Source of the DNA: Gracilibacillus lacisalsi DSM 19029
GTDB lineage: Bacteria > Bacillota > Bacilli > Bacillales > Amphibacillaceae
DNA: 64,000 nucleotides
Assembly (NCBI RefSeq): GCF_000377765.1
Contig: NZ_KB898663.1
Location: forward strand, 186,001 to 250,000
Direction: 5' to 3'
The notes beneath the pieces were generated by a model. It did no database searches and was not told where the DNA came from. It saw only the letters and a list, made by a program, of their open reading frames with translations. Positions 43,263 through 52,668 of the stretch are shown one piece after another. Each line of letters begins with the position of its first letter. Position 1 is the first letter of the stretch. A program made the translations under genes and the position numbers.

Positions 43263-43490
43263 ATACTTTTTATCATTTTTTAAAATTAAATCTAATAAAT
43301 TTGTTGAAAGGTTTGCTGCTTGACTATTTTCTTCCTGAATTGCTTGATAGATTTCCTTCCGATGTACCTCTACATCCTTTGGTGCATTGATCCCTAACTT
43401 GACTTGATCCCCATCTACCGCAATTACTTTCACTTCGATCTCATCACCAATTTGAATCGCTTCATTAATTTTCCGAGTTAGCACTAACAT
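43260..43490 (-). CDS. csrA: Carbon storage regulator CsrA
   Basis: 76 residues. The whole sequence is the CsrA beta-sheet fold: [39 protein letters not shown]. It binds GGA motifs in the hag leader and blocks translation until FliW captures it. It starts 1 bp after the fliW stop, as expected for a coupled pair. Its stop codon is embedded in the hag promoter. Confidence 0.97.
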   Translation of the reverse strand: MLVLTRKINEAIQIGDEIEVKVIAVDGDQVKLGINAPKDVEVHRKEIYQAIQEENSQAANLSTNLLDLILKNDKKY

Positions 43491-43491
43491 C

Positions 43492-43938
43492 TTACTCCAC
43501 CTCTTCCTTGGAGGTTACTTTAAAGATTTCTTCCCTTGTTGTATAATTTTGATTTTTAGTAATATACTGCTTGGCTATTTTTTTAGTTTGGTTGATGACG
43601 ATCGGTGCATGTAGATTTGCTGTACTAGATGTTAATGGGTCTTTAACAGTAACAATGGCTAGTACCAGAACATCTTTCTCCTCATTTATCTCTAATTGTT
43701 CTACGGTTGTATCATCTAATTTAAATTGATAATCTTTCACAAACAGAAATGGATCTACTACAACAAATGCCGGATCCATTCCTTTCGTTGATTGAAGCAC
43801 TTGAAACAATCCACTTTCCTCAAAACTTAATAACACAAACTCTTTTTCTTCTAAAAACCCAGGTATACCTTGAGGGAAATGGATGATCTCTTCCTCTTTT
43901 ACGTCTATCTCACCAAAATATTTCGTTTCTATTTGCAT
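43492..43938 (-). CDS. fliW: Flagellar assembly factor FliW
   Basis: 148 residues. Family features are [58 protein letters not shown] and [17 protein letters not shown]. FliW binds flagellin or CsrA in a partner switch that couples hag translation to flagellin export. It is in the canonical flgL-yviE-fliW-csrA-hag order. Confidence 0.96.
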   Translation of the reverse strand: MQIETKYFGEIDVKEEEIIHFPQGIPGFLEEKEFVLLSFEESGLFQVLQSTKGMDPAFVVVDPFLFVKDYQFKLDDTTVEQLEINEEKDVLVLAIVTVKDPLTSSTANLHAPIVINQTKKIAKQYITKNQNYTTREEIFKVTSKEEVE

Positions 43939-43950
43939 AATTTCACCCTT

Positions 43951-44541
43951 CTATACTTCCATTTCGAAGTTATTGCCTATAATTTTTACATTGTCAAAAT
44001 CAATATCTATCCAATTTTCTTGTTCTAAATATACATCAATCCCGCCCCGTTGATAGTGAAATTGATTTTTAGTTGGTTCTGCATTGATAATTGGTTTATT
44101 AGCTCTTGCATCTACATCAACTTCTGCAGGCTGATAATCGAATTGTACGGCATCTCCAGATGGAATCCAACCAATATTAAATTGATGTTTGGGCCACTGC
44201 CCATTTTCCTTCGCTATTTGAGCTAGTGGATTTCCTCTGTTTTCGATTTTCAATAACATATCACCTTGTTGACGGCGTTTTTTGGAACCTTCTATTGCGG
44301 TTTGCATCGCTTCATTGGCCATTTTTTTTACCGATTCTTCAGTAGGAATAATTCCAACATCTGCTAATGCTTTAGACTGGTCAATCGTTAACTTACCAGG
44401 TTTTGTAGTAATGTTAAGGTCTGCTTGCGGTTGTTGGATCGATTGTTTTGCTGGACCTTGTTCAATATCCAGCTTCGCATCCATCGTCCTTATTCCTATC
44501 ATCGCATTTTTTTGTTGGATGTGTAGTTGAGGTAACTGCAT
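43951..44541 (-). CDS. yviE: YviE-like DUF6470 protein of the flagellar locus
   Basis: 196 residues from ATG 44541 (MQLPQLHIQQKNAMIGIRTM), eight bases after AAGGGAG; the GTG at 44550 overlaps the SD. It is beta-rich with alternating Gln/Ile stretches, like B. subtilis YviE in the same position between flgL and fliW. The function is unknown. It has no signal or membrane segments. Confidence 0.88.
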   Translation of the reverse strand: MQLPQLHIQQKNAMIGIRTMDAKLDIEQGPAKQSIQQPQADLNITTKPGKLTIDQSKALADVGIIPTEESVKKMANEAMQTAIEGSKKRRQQGDMLLKIENRGNPLAQIAKENGQWPKHQFNIGWIPSGDAVQFDYQPAEVDVDARANKPIINAEPTKNQFHYQRGGIDVYLEQENWIDIDFDNVKIIGNNFEMEV

Positions 44542-44597
44542 CAATATCACTCCCTTTTAGAAAAAGCCTCACCTTTATACAAGGTAAGGCTTGTCTA

Positions 44598-45494
44598 TTA
44601 ACGTAAGAAATCTAATAATGTTGGTTGAATGATTCGCGCTCCACCACTTAATGCAGCACGGTGTACTGCTTCTTGTGAGGTTAAGTTCATAATTACTTGT
44701 TCCATATCAGCATCTTCGTTTTTGCTCATCATATCTTTTGCTGTTACTAATTGTTCCTGGACACGATTTTCGATAAGGTCGATTCGGTTTTGACGTGCAC
44801 CTAAATCAGCACGTGCATTAACATTGTTATCAATATGGTTATCGATTTTGCCAATAAATTCACCAATTGCCTCATCATCTGATCCATCGCGTAGTGTTTC
44901 CGCAAACTCAGTAAGGTCAGTAAATAGTTCTTCATTAAAGATGCTATCTGGCTGTACATTGACTCGGATTTTTGTCCCACTTGAAACTTCAATCCGAACG
45001 TCATCATTATTAATCGGGTTAACAAAAGTACCGTCATCATTTAATTCATATGGGGGATCACCATCATTACCAGTTGTTTCTGTTCCACTAAAAATGAATT
45101 TGTTGTTTACTTTTGTATTAGCCAATTCCAGCATATGCTCTTTGATTTGTTCCACCTCTGAAGCAATATTGCCTCTTTGTCCCTCTTCATACGTACCATT
45201 GGCACCTTGAACGGCTAATTCGCGAAGACGTTCTAACCCTTTTTGCACCTTATCAAGTGCTGAGTCTGAGTTATCCATCCAGTTATGTACTTCACCAATA
45301 TTACGTTCAAATTGCTCAACTTGATTTACTTGGGTACGGTAGTCCATCCCTTTCATCGCGACAACCGGGTCATCGGATGGGCGATTAATCTTTTTACCGG
45401 TTGATAGTTGATCCATGTATTTACCTAAACTTTGATAACTGCTGCTTAGGTTACGCAGCATATTGTTGGTTAACATACTTTGAGTTACACGCAT
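44598..45494 (-). CDS. flgL: Flagellar hook-associated protein 3 FlgL
   Basis: 298 residues. The flagellin-like N-terminus (MRVTQSMLTNNMLRNLSSSY, STGKKINRPSDDPVVAMKG) and C-terminus (LVTAKDMMSKNEDADMEQVI, ending PTLLDFLR) are diagnostic. FlgL forms the second hook-filament junction ring. It is 9 bp downstream of flgK. Confidence 0.96.
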   Translation of the reverse strand: MRVTQSMLTNNMLRNLSSSYQSLGKYMDQLSTGKKINRPSDDPVVAMKGMDYRTQVNQVEQFERNIGEVHNWMDNSDSALDKVQKGLERLRELAVQGANGTYEEGQRGNIASEVEQIKEHMLELANTKVNNKFIFSGTETTGNDGDPPYELNDDGTFVNPINNDDVRIEVSSGTKIRVNVQPDSIFNEELFTDLTEFAETLRDGSDDEAIGEFIGKIDNHIDNNVNARADLGARQNRIDLIENRVQEQLVTAKDMMSKNEDADMEQVIMNLTSQEAVHRAALSGGARIIQPTLLDFLR

Positions 45495-45503
45495 TTAACT
45501 TAC

Positions 45504-47171
45504 TTACCTCCCTACTAAGCCCATATTATTAATAATTCGATCAAGCATCTCGTCTACTGCTGTCATATTTCTCGCTGCAGCATTGTAAGCATGCTGATAT
45601 TGAATTAAGTTCGTCATTTCTTCATCTAAGGATACTGAACTAATCGCTTGGCGAGATTCCTCAACTTGCTGACGAAGAATGCCAGAGTTGTTTTTCATTC
45701 GATTGGATTCCTCTGCGACAACACCCATTTCACCGATTATTGATTCAAAGTAACTTTTGATTGTAGCTTTGTCATCTAATTGGTCAGGATCATTTTCATC
45801 ATAAGATAGAAATTGTTCGACACGTTTCGTATATACATTTGCAAGTTCTGTTGCATTCTCTCCATCACCTGGTGCTCCAGTCGAGCTTGCTGCAATCAAA
45901 TCTACATCATTTGCAATCGCTTCTGAGAGTGCAATGGTATCTGCTGTTATTCCGGTGAAAAATTCGCCACCTTGGACCGGTTCACCATCTTCTTTTACGA
46001 GCGTATAACCGTTACTATGTACAGCGTTAAATTCATTAACAAAATGTTCAACCATCGTATCCAAGTCTGCTAACATTTCATTAATCTCGCCTGCTGCTGT
46101 TCCTTCTTCCTCACCTGTTCCACCATATTCAAAATCATTTAAATAACCAGATCCATCGATTAACGCATTTAATTTTCCTTGTACGTCATAATTAGATGCG
46201 TAAATATGAATCTCATCACCATAGTTTGCAACTAAATTCTCTGTTTGTTCTTCTACTGTTAAATTACGATCCGGTTGAGCGAAAAACATGGCTTTTAAAT
46301 TATTATCATCATCAAAGTCAGCAAAAATATGTTTTACCGCTTCCTCACTTCCTGGTTGCACATCTACACTGCCGTCTACTAGTTTAATTGGTTCGTCATT
46401 TCCATTTTCGACATCATCATTATCGGTAATCAGTGTAATTGTTGCGATACCTTGGGCAATTGGGCTTGGTTGACCTGAACTTTTACGGTAATCTACTTTA
46501 ATATCAGCGTAGCCTGATAATTCATCAATCAACCGATCACGTTCATCATAAAGGTCATTAGGTACATAGCCATGTGGCTCAATTTTGTTTATTTGACCAT
46601 TTAGCTGATTAATTTGATCAATTAATGAGTTAACTTTCGTGTTATCAACACCTATTTCATTTTTTAAATTTGCTCTCACATCTTGTAGAGAACCATGTAT
46701 ATATTGAAAAGCATCGGCTAAGGCGTTAGCGCGCTCTTTAACAACGGAGCGTGCACCTGAATCCTCTGGATTTACGGATAAATCCTGTAACGATTTCCAA
46801 AACAAATCTAACGTTTGCGATAGCCCCTCATCTGTTGGCTCGTTCAGAATCGACTCTAGTTTGGACATCGTGTCCGCTTTTGATTCATAGAAACCAACCT
46901 TAGAATTTTCCTGGCGATATTGCTTATCGATGAAACTGTCACGAATTCGTTCGATCGAACCCGCTTCAACTCCACTTCCAATTTGACCAGGAATCTCGGG
47001 CCTATTTCTCGATGCAGCTGGGTATGGCGCCGTTGCGGTCATATTCACTCGTTGTCTCGTATAGCCTTCTGTATTGGCATTGGCAATGTTATGACCAGTT
47101 GTATATAGTGCCGTCTGTTGCGTATGAAGTGCTCGTTTTGCTACTTCTAATCCGTTAAAAGTTGATGGCAT
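45504..47171 (-). CDS. flgK: Flagellar hook-associated protein 1 FlgK
   Basis: 555 residues, slightly longer than B. subtilis FlgK (about 507). N-terminal STFNGLEVAKRALHTQQTAL and NIANANTEGYTRQRVNM (rod/hook family motif); C-terminal SLDEEMTNLIQYQHAYNAAA and LDRIINNMGLVGR. The variable middle is very acidic. FlgK forms the first junction zone between hook and filament. Confidence 0.96.
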   Translation of the reverse strand: MPSTFNGLEVAKRALHTQQTALYTTGHNIANANTEGYTRQRVNMTATAPYPAASRNRPEIPGQIGSGVEAGSIERIRDSFIDKQYRQENSKVGFYESKADTMSKLESILNEPTDEGLSQTLDLFWKSLQDLSVNPEDSGARSVVKERANALADAFQYIHGSLQDVRANLKNEIGVDNTKVNSLIDQINQLNGQINKIEPHGYVPNDLYDERDRLIDELSGYADIKVDYRKSSGQPSPIAQGIATITLITDNDDVENGNDEPIKLVDGSVDVQPGSEEAVKHIFADFDDDNNLKAMFFAQPDRNLTVEEQTENLVANYGDEIHIYASNYDVQGKLNALIDGSGYLNDFEYGGTGEEEGTAAGEINEMLADLDTMVEHFVNEFNAVHSNGYTLVKEDGEPVQGGEFFTGITADTIALSEAIANDVDLIAASSTGAPGDGENATELANVYTKRVEQFLSYDENDPDQLDDKATIKSYFESIIGEMGVVAEESNRMKNNSGILRQQVEESRQAISSVSLDEEMTNLIQYQHAYNAAARNMTAVDEMLDRIINNMGLVGR

Positions 47172-47186
47172 GTTTGTTCCTCCTAC

Positions 47187-47684
47187 TTACGCTTTCGAAT
47201 CAAATGCCGAACGCCTTGGTGCAGACGGCTTTGATTGATGCTTGTTATTTCCATAATTTAAATTTTTCATGGTTGGCTGCATCATGTCTAATGACAGCTG
47301 AACAAATTGTAAGGACTGCTGGGTTAATTGTTTATTTAAATCCTCTTGGCTACGTAATTCTACTAATTGTTCCGCTAATTGTAAGGTTACTTCTTTCAAT
47401 TGCTTTTGTTCCGCTCCAGTTGTATGTTCTTCAATGATTGTTGAAACCGTGACAGTTGTTGGGTCTAGATTCTGTGTGGTTGCCCAACTTGCTACTGCTT
47501 CGATTCGCTTTTGCTCGATTTGATTGATTGCTTGCACGTGTTTCTGTTCTTTGACCAGTAACTTTTGCAATGCATCTGTTTTATTTTTCTTTAAAATCTC
47601 TGTTTTTTGTTTTGAAACCTGCAGTAGACTGTCATGTAACTCAATCAATTTATTTAGTTGTTGGATAATAGGCTGAACGGACAT
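47187..47684 (-). CDS. flgN: FlgN-family chaperone (YvyG-like)
   Basis: 165 residues, helical and Gln-rich, with the FlgN pattern (IIQQLNKLIELHDSLLQVSK, KTDALQKLLVKEQKHVQAIN). FlgN-type chaperones carry FlgK and FlgL to the export gate. Its place between flgM and flgK supports the call. Confidence 0.85.
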   Translation of the reverse strand: MSVQPIIQQLNKLIELHDSLLQVSKQKTEILKKNKTDALQKLLVKEQKHVQAINQIEQKRIEAVASWATTQNLDPTTVTVSTIIEEHTTGAEQKQLKEVTLQLAEQLVELRSQEDLNKQLTQQSLQFVQLSLDMMQPTMKNLNYGNNKHQSKPSAPRRSAFDSKA

Positions 47685-47714
47685 AAAGGCTTGCTCCTTT
47701 TTTCGTACATTGTA

Positions 47715-47969
47715 TTAGGCTTTCCAGTAGTTTAACAGCTTCTTCGCTGTTTCTTTGTTGTTGACTTGATATTCGCCATTATCTACTTGCTGTTTAATTT
47801 CGTTCACATAAGTCTGGCGAGATTCCTTTTGTTGCATTTTTAATGCTTTATCTGAAATTTCCAATTGATCGGGTTTCAGTGAACGGGACTTGGATGTTGT
47901 TTTCTGCTGGATATGTTGTTGTTTTTGATAGGGATTCATATTTGAATGGTTGGGTCCATGTATTTTCAA
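47715..47969 (-). CDS. flgM: Anti-sigma-D factor FlgM
   Basis: 84 residues from TTG 47969, seven bases after GAGGTG. N-terminal NMNPYQKQQH is disordered; the C-terminal sigma-binding part is DQLEISDKALKMQQK, RQTYVNEIKQQVDNGEYQV. FlgM holds sigma-D until export through the completed hook. It has its own sigma-D promoter, giving feedback. Confidence 0.93.
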   Translation of the reverse strand: MKIHGPNHSNMNPYQKQQHIQQKTTSKSRSLKPDQLEISDKALKMQQKESRQTYVNEIKQQVDNGEYQVNNKETAKKLLNYWKA

Positions 47970-48016
47970 GACCTTTCACCTCTTTCCTTTTTCTCGTACA
48001 TACGTATTTATTATCT

Positions 48017-48043
48017 ATATCGGATGGATCTTTGAAATGTTTA
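48017..48043 (-). promoter_or_regulatory. Sigma-D promoter of flgM
   Basis: TAAA (48043-48040), 15 bases, TCCGATAT (48024-48017) on the minus strand; one mismatch to consensus. Confidence 0.8.
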
Positions 48044-48129
48044 ATATTCTTTTAGTATATCGGTTTGAGGAGCCATTGAGAAGATGTCTAAAGTTGTAGA
48101 TTTGGGTCTTATGGATTAACCGCAATTAG

Positions 48130-48154
48130 AAAACCTCCAAAAGATGGAGGTTTT
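48130..48154 (-). terminator. Terminator after yvyF
   Basis: AAAACCTCCA / TGGAGGTTTT around a five-base loop at the yvyF stop. It separates the com-yvyF unit from the sigma-D-driven flgM operon. Confidence 0.85.
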
Positions 48155-48575
48155 AGTATTTGCGGCTTCTTGTATAGTACGTTTGTGCTTTTTGTTTTTC
48201 TTCTTGTTCATTTCTCCGTTTGACTTGTTCGACTTCCTGTTGATGACGTAGGTCTGAAGATATTTCATCCGTACAGTTCACACAGATTTTCCCTCTGGCA
48301 ATTGGCTCCCCGCAACGTTCGCATGGATAGCTTAAGTTAGGGAATTGAGTAGATCGTAGCCGCTTATCTTTTACAAATTGTAGGATAACATCTTCATCCA
48401 CACCTGTAGCTTCGACAATTTCAGGAATGGTTGCTTGTCTGTTTTCACGTTTTTTCAGAAAATCATAGACGATTTGAAATTGTTTTTCATCCTCTTTCAC
48501 ACAATCAGGACAAATCGATTTGGTAGTTTTAACAAAAACTTTATCACACCTTACGCAATTTGCTAATTCTCCCAT
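48153..48575 (-). CDS. yvyF: YvyF, flagellar-operon zinc-ribbon protein
   Basis: 140 residues from ATG 48575 (MGELANCVRCDKVF), six bases after GAGGTG; the GTG at 48584 is in the SD. Two zinc-ribbon-like Cys pairs are visible (CVRCDKVF..SICPDC, then CERCGEPIARGKICVNC), separated by a winged-helix-like segment (IPEIVEATGVDEDVILQFVK). It has the same position as yvyF before flgM in B. subtilis. It may regulate flgM, but its role is not settled. Confidence 0.88.
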   Translation of the reverse strand: MGELANCVRCDKVFVKTTKSICPDCVKEDEKQFQIVYDFLKKRENRQATIPEIVEATGVDEDVILQFVKDKRLRSTQFPNLSYPCERCGEPIARGKICVNCTDEISSDLRHQQEVEQVKRRNEQEEKQKAQTYYTRSRKY

Positions 48576-48600
48576 TGCTAGCACCTCTTTCTCTTTATTT

Positions 48601-49299
48601 CTATCTAATTAGTGTAAAACTGTATATATTAGGACATCCTGCATCCTTAAGTAAAGTTGCTGCATGATGAATCGTCATACCAGTTGTATATATATCATCG
48701 ACAAGTAAGACATCAGTTTCAAGTGATTTGGTCAAGAAAAATGGATTTTTCGTTGTGATTCGCTGTTGCCTTGATTTTTTTGATTGTTTTTCGGATTGAC
48801 TTGCCTTTCTGGAAAGTGTGGCTATCACTGAATTTTTAGTGTGCTTAGCAATCACTTCAGCAATAGCTGTTGCTTGATTAAATGCTCGCTCCTGCAGTCT
48901 TTCATTTGTTAGCGGAATTGGTACAATTGTCAGGGATTCGATCGGATAAAAGTTTCTCAGCTCTCTTTGGATGTACGGTGTAAATATTTCTGTTAGTTGA
49001 TAATCACCACGATATTTCCACTGCGCAACGACTTCTTGCATAAACGGAGTGTAAGAAAAAAGCGATCGATTAAACTGTAATACATCGCGAAACTTTGCGC
49101 TGGATTGCCACTTTTTGCAATCATCACATATCTTTTTCTCCGGCATTTGTCTTCCACACCTTTCACAAATAGTACCATTAATTCTAGCCAACTGTGAAGC
49201 ACAGTTATCACATAAGTTCGTCTTTTCGCTGGGAAGAAAAAGCGTGCTCCAAGTAACAGGCTGATTAATCCAATCCTGACATTTCAAACAATATGTCAT
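48601..49299 (-). CDS. comFC: ComF-family phosphoribosyltransferase-like protein ComFC
   Basis: 232 residues. N-terminal Cys motifs (CLKCQDW, LCDNCASQ, CERCGRQM, ICDDCKKW) are followed by a PRTase domain with the PRPP loop DVLLVDDIYTTGMTIHHAAT. ComFC is needed for transformation in Bacillus. It overlaps comFA by 4 bp. The small comFB gene usually between them is absent. Confidence 0.93.
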   Translation of the reverse strand: MTYCLKCQDWINQPVTWSTLFLPSEKTNLCDNCASQLARINGTICERCGRQMPEKKICDDCKKWQSSAKFRDVLQFNRSLFSYTPFMQEVVAQWKYRGDYQLTEIFTPYIQRELRNFYPIESLTIVPIPLTNERLQERAFNQATAIAEVIAKHTKNSVIATLSRKASQSEKQSKKSRQQRITTKNPFFLTKSLETDVLLVDDIYTTGMTIHHAATLLKDAGCPNIYSFTLIR

Positions 49300-50633
49300 A
49301 GCTTCTTTCCTTTCTTATTCATCATTTTGATTTGCGCTATGGCATCTTCCATCGCATTGGTTTTGCCTTGGTGGATAAACAGGACATTTCCATCGGGGTC
49401 ATCCGGACTTCTTCCTGCTCTTCCTGCAATTTGGACTAATGCTGCTTCATCAAAGACATGGTGTCCAGCATCGAGAATCACGACATCTACCGACGGAAAG
49501 GTTACACCTCGTTCAAGAATCGTTGTAGTAACGAGGGTGTTGATCTTTTTTTGACGGAATTGTTCCACTTTTTCTTTTCTGTGTGGATCTTCGGCATGTA
49601 CAGCAACTGCCTGGTAGTGATCGGCTACTTTCTTTAATAAAGCTATCGTTGAGACAAAAAGTAATAATTGGCGGGAAGTTGATCTTTTAGTGAGGAATTG
49701 TTGTAGAACTTTTGGCTCTGTTCCTTGTTGGAGCTTTTTTCGTAGGTTTAATTCTATCTTCAATTTGGGGATTGGCAGTGGATGGCCATGAAAGCGAATC
49801 GGTACAAATTGTACTGGCAATTTCCTTTGGTGGATTTTTCGTTTATGCTCTGGTCTCGGAGTTGCCGTTAAATAAATCGATGTGGCATCCTGTTTACAAG
49901 CTCGATCGGTTAAAAAGGGTAATGTTTTGTCATGGTGAAAAGGGAACGCGTCAATCTCATCGATAATCATGACATCGAAAGCTTGGTAGTAACGGATTAA
50001 TTGATGGGTAGTGCTGATGACCAGCTGTCCTTTATCGGTTCGATCTGGAGAATCTGCATACAACGCTTCGATTTCTGACTCTGGAAAAGCTTGTTGAAGA
50101 CGAGGAAACAGTTCTCTTACTACATCTGCTCTTGGCGTGGCAATGCAGATTCGTTTCCTTTCTTGGATTGCTTTCGTTATCGCTGGGAATAGCATTTCTG
50201 TTTTACCAGAACCACATACAGCCCAAATCAGTAGTTCTTTCTGTTGGGTGCTGATCGTTTGTGCAATTGCCTGTGCTGCTCTTTGTTGAGGTGGAGTTAA
50301 TGTGCCTGTCCAGTGACATGGCTGTGTTTGAAGTGGCCAAGACGGAACTGTTCCATTCCATGTAATCAGGGTATCACATTGGAGCACCCTACCTGTCTGG
50401 AGACAATGACGGCAGTAGAGATGGGTGTGATTACACCTTGCGCATGGTATATTGGCAAACAACTGTTGATTTTTATTGCCACAGCGGTTACATTTGGGAC
50501 GTCCATATTTAGTAGTTATACTTGGTAGTCGTTTTACTTGATCAGTGCGGAGTAGATAATCAATAGTTGGCTTAGTAAGTGGAAGTTCCGAGGTTAACAA
50601 AAGCTTTCCTGCGAGGATTTGGGAAAAATTCAT
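49296..50633 (-). CDS. comFA: ComFA, DNA-uptake DEAD/DEAH ATPase
   Basis: 445 residues. A four-Cys zinc motif (CNRCGNKNQ ... CARCNHTHLYCRHC) lies at about 48-76. Walker A is WAVCGSGKTEM, the DEAD-box variant MIIDEIDAFPF, then YLTATPRPEH (motif III) and VQIAGRAGRSPDDPDG (motif VI). ComFA drives transport of single-stranded DNA during competence. The SD GGAGG lies six bases from the ATG. Confidence 0.94.
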   Translation of the reverse strand: MNFSQILAGKLLLTSELPLTKPTIDYLLRTDQVKRLPSITTKYGRPKCNRCGNKNQQLFANIPCARCNHTHLYCRHCLQTGRVLQCDTLITWNGTVPSWPLQTQPCHWTGTLTPPQQRAAQAIAQTISTQQKELLIWAVCGSGKTEMLFPAITKAIQERKRICIATPRADVVRELFPRLQQAFPESEIEALYADSPDRTDKGQLVISTTHQLIRYYQAFDVMIIDEIDAFPFHHDKTLPFLTDRACKQDATSIYLTATPRPEHKRKIHQRKLPVQFVPIRFHGHPLPIPKLKIELNLRKKLQQGTEPKVLQQFLTKRSTSRQLLLFVSTIALLKKVADHYQAVAVHAEDPHRKEKVEQFRQKKINTLVTTTILERGVTFPSVDVVILDAGHHVFDEAALVQIAGRAGRSPDDPDGNVLFIHQGKTNAMEDAIAQIKMMNKKGKKL

Positions 50634-50653
50634 ATCAAGCCTCCTGTATGATT

Positions 50654-50672
50654 GGTGGGGACAAGCCCCACC
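50654..50672. other. Hairpin between degV-like gene and comFA
   Basis: GGTGGGG-ACAAG-CCCCACC is a perfect 7-bp stem in the 42-bp gap. On the minus strand no T run follows it, so it is not a convincing terminator for degV. It could affect comFA expression. Confidence 0.45.
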
Positions 50673-50675
50673 ACT

Positions 50676-51518
50676 TTATTTTTTATACCATCCCATCCCT
50701 AGTGATCCTTCACCGAGATGTGTGCCGATAACTGGTCCGAAGTAACTTACTGATATTTCTACATTGTCAAAACGTGTTTCTAATTCCTGTTTAATTTCTT
50801 CCGCCTCAGCCTCACGATTCGCGTGTATAACAGTTGCTCGAATCGGTACGCCTGTTGAAGCATCTTCTTCGAACAATTCGAAGATTCGCTTTAATGCCTT
50901 TTTCTTAGTACGAATCTTTTCATATGGCACGATCTTAGTATCTTCAAAATGCAGAATTGGTTTGACTTGAAGCATGCTACCAAGCAGAGCTTGAGCACCA
51001 TTCAATCTGCCGCCGCGATGAAGATGACTTAAATCGTCTACCATGAAATATGCGCGAAGTGAATCTTTTATCTCATGCAAGCGTGACATAATGGTTTGGG
51101 CATCTTCGCCATTCTGAGCCAAATCTGCTGCTTCTAGCACATAGAATCCTTGCGCCATACAACTGATTTCAGAATCAAATGGAAAGATTTCCATTCCTTC
51201 TACCATTGATTGTGCAGTAACAATCGATTGAAAAGTACCACTAATACCGCTGGATAATGTAATAAAAATGGCTTGATCATAATCTTTGGCGAGTTCGTTT
51301 AATTTTTGCGTTATGAGGCCGATAGATGGTTGTGAAGTCTTGGGGAAATCTTCTACCTCTCTTACTTTCTGATAAAATTCTTCAGTGGAGATATCGATTT
51401 CTTCCTGGTAGGAGTCGTTCCCAATTACCACATTAAGGGGGACCATATGTATATTTTTTTCTTCTCTATACGAATCCGGAATATATGCCGTACTATCGGT
51501 AATGACAGCAACTCTCAT
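50676..51518 (-). CDS. DegV-family fatty-acid-binding protein
   Basis: 280 residues. DegV features: VAVITDSTAYIPDSY, TSQPSIGLITQKLNEL (Thr/Ser that bind the fatty acid carboxylate), TLSSGISGTFQSIV, and C-terminal VIGTHLGEGSLGMGWY. The family (FakB) presents fatty acids to a kinase. It corresponds to yviA, downstream of degU in B. subtilis. Confidence 0.92.
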   Translation of the reverse strand: MRVAVITDSTAYIPDSYREEKNIHMVPLNVVIGNDSYQEEIDISTEEFYQKVREVEDFPKTSQPSIGLITQKLNELAKDYDQAIFITLSSGISGTFQSIVTAQSMVEGMEIFPFDSEISCMAQGFYVLEAADLAQNGEDAQTIMSRLHEIKDSLRAYFMVDDLSHLHRGGRLNGAQALLGSMLQVKPILHFEDTKIVPYEKIRTKKKALKRIFELFEEDASTGVPIRATVIHANREAEAEEIKQELETRFDNVEISVSYFGPVIGTHLGEGSLGMGWYKK

Positions 51519-51665
51519 ATTTATATCTAACCTTTCTACTAGTTTTTAGATTACTATATTTTATTTTACCTAATATTATGTTCGTTGCATAGTCTTAAGT
51601 TGAGAAAGGTTTATGGAAAGAAATACAAGTCCCTGATCGACCATGAACGTCTCCAGACAAACGAA

Positions 51666-51845
51666 CGGACATTGATTCCGTTATTTGTATCAAAAACGAT
51701 TGTTTGGTAACTTTCGCGGACATCTATTCCGTTATTTCATACTATTTCTTGTTAATAAGCATAAAATAGATGAAATAGAGGATCAAATGTCCGTCAAACC
51801 TAACCATTATCGGTTATGTACAAAAATAGAGGAATAAATGTCCGC
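51666..51845. repeat. Inverted repeat family GGACAT..ATTCCGTTATTT (two copies each way)
   Basis: Direct copies of CGGACAT-(T/C)(G/T)ATTCCGTTATTT lie at 51666-51686 and 51717-51737. Inverted copies (AAATAGAGG..AAATGTCCG) lie at 51773-51793 and 51824-51844. Spacing within each pair is about 51 bp. The 341-bp gap has no gene. Confidence 0.75.
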
Positions 51846-51859
51846 TTCATGGATAAAAC

Positions 51860-52561
51860 TTATAAGATTTCTACCCAACCTTTTTTAATAGCAATAACAA
51901 CAGCTTGGGTACGGTCTTTAACCTTCATTTTTTGTAAAATACTGCTTACGTGATTTTTTACGGTTTTTTCACTTATATAAAGAGATTCTGAAATCCCTTT
52001 GTTACTTTTACCTTCTGCCAGTAATTGCAACACTTGGCATTCACGTCGAGTCAGTAAGTGAAGTGGTTTACGATGCTCTACTTCTTTTAATTTGGAAAGG
52101 GAAGTGTCAGAATCATATAATGCATCTTCTTCTGTCACTAACCTGCGATATTCTTTCACTAAATTATGAGTTACTTTCGGGTGTAAATAAGAGCCCCCTT
52201 CTGATACAACGGAAATGGCATCAATTAGTGCATCAGAATCCATTTCTTTTAGTAAGTAACCTTGTGCACCAGATTTCAAAGCGTGGGTAACATAATTTTC
52301 ATCATCATGAATCGATAGAATGATGACTTTTACGCCAGGGTAACGTTCCAATAGTTCAGCAGTTGCTTCTACCCCGTTAACACCAGGCATGTTGATATCC
52401 ATTAGTACCACATCAGGCTTGTACTTTTTCACAAGCTCTGCAGCCATGGAACCATCGTCACCTTCTGCTAAAACATTAAAACCATCCTCTAATTCTAATA
52501 TCCTTTTAACCCCTTCGCGAAACAATTTGTGATCATCGATTAATACAATGTTAGTTGACAT
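51860..52561 (-). CDS. degU: Response regulator DegU
   Basis: 233 residues. Receiver domain: [18 protein letters not shown] with the acidic pocket, phospho-Asp in [11 protein letters not shown] (Asp55), and Lys in LLKEMDSD. C-terminal NarL/LuxR-type HTH: LTRREQ-like [20 protein letters not shown] and [17 protein letters not shown]. DegU controls degradative enzymes, competence, motility and matrix genes. It is paired with degS. Confidence 0.96.
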   Translation of the reverse strand: MSTNIVLIDDHKLFREGVKRILELEDGFNVLAEGDDGSMAAELVKKYKPDVVLMDINMPGVNGVEATAELLERYPGVKVIILSIHDDENYVTHALKSGAQGYLLKEMDSDALIDAISVVSEGGSYLHPKVTHNLVKEYRRLVTEEDALYDSDTSLSKLKEVEHRKPLHLLTRRECQVLQLLAEGKSNKGISESLYISEKTVKNHVSSILQKMKVKDRTQAVVIAIKKGWVEIL

Positions 52562-52668
52562 GATTACTCCTCCTCAAGTTCCTATATACTATTTTATTTA
52601 TTTTTTGATATCATCATCGATGTAATAGTGCGATTAACTCCTATCCCTACCATTATACCTGATTCAGG

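Noticed and set aside
48050-48064. Second sigma-D -10 (ACCGATAT) upstream of flgM
   Set aside because: No TAAA lies 15 bases upstream, so only the promoter at 48017-48043 is called.
50654-50672. Terminator between degV-like gene and comFA
   Set aside because: The stem is perfect but is not followed by T on the transcribed strand; listed only as a hairpin.
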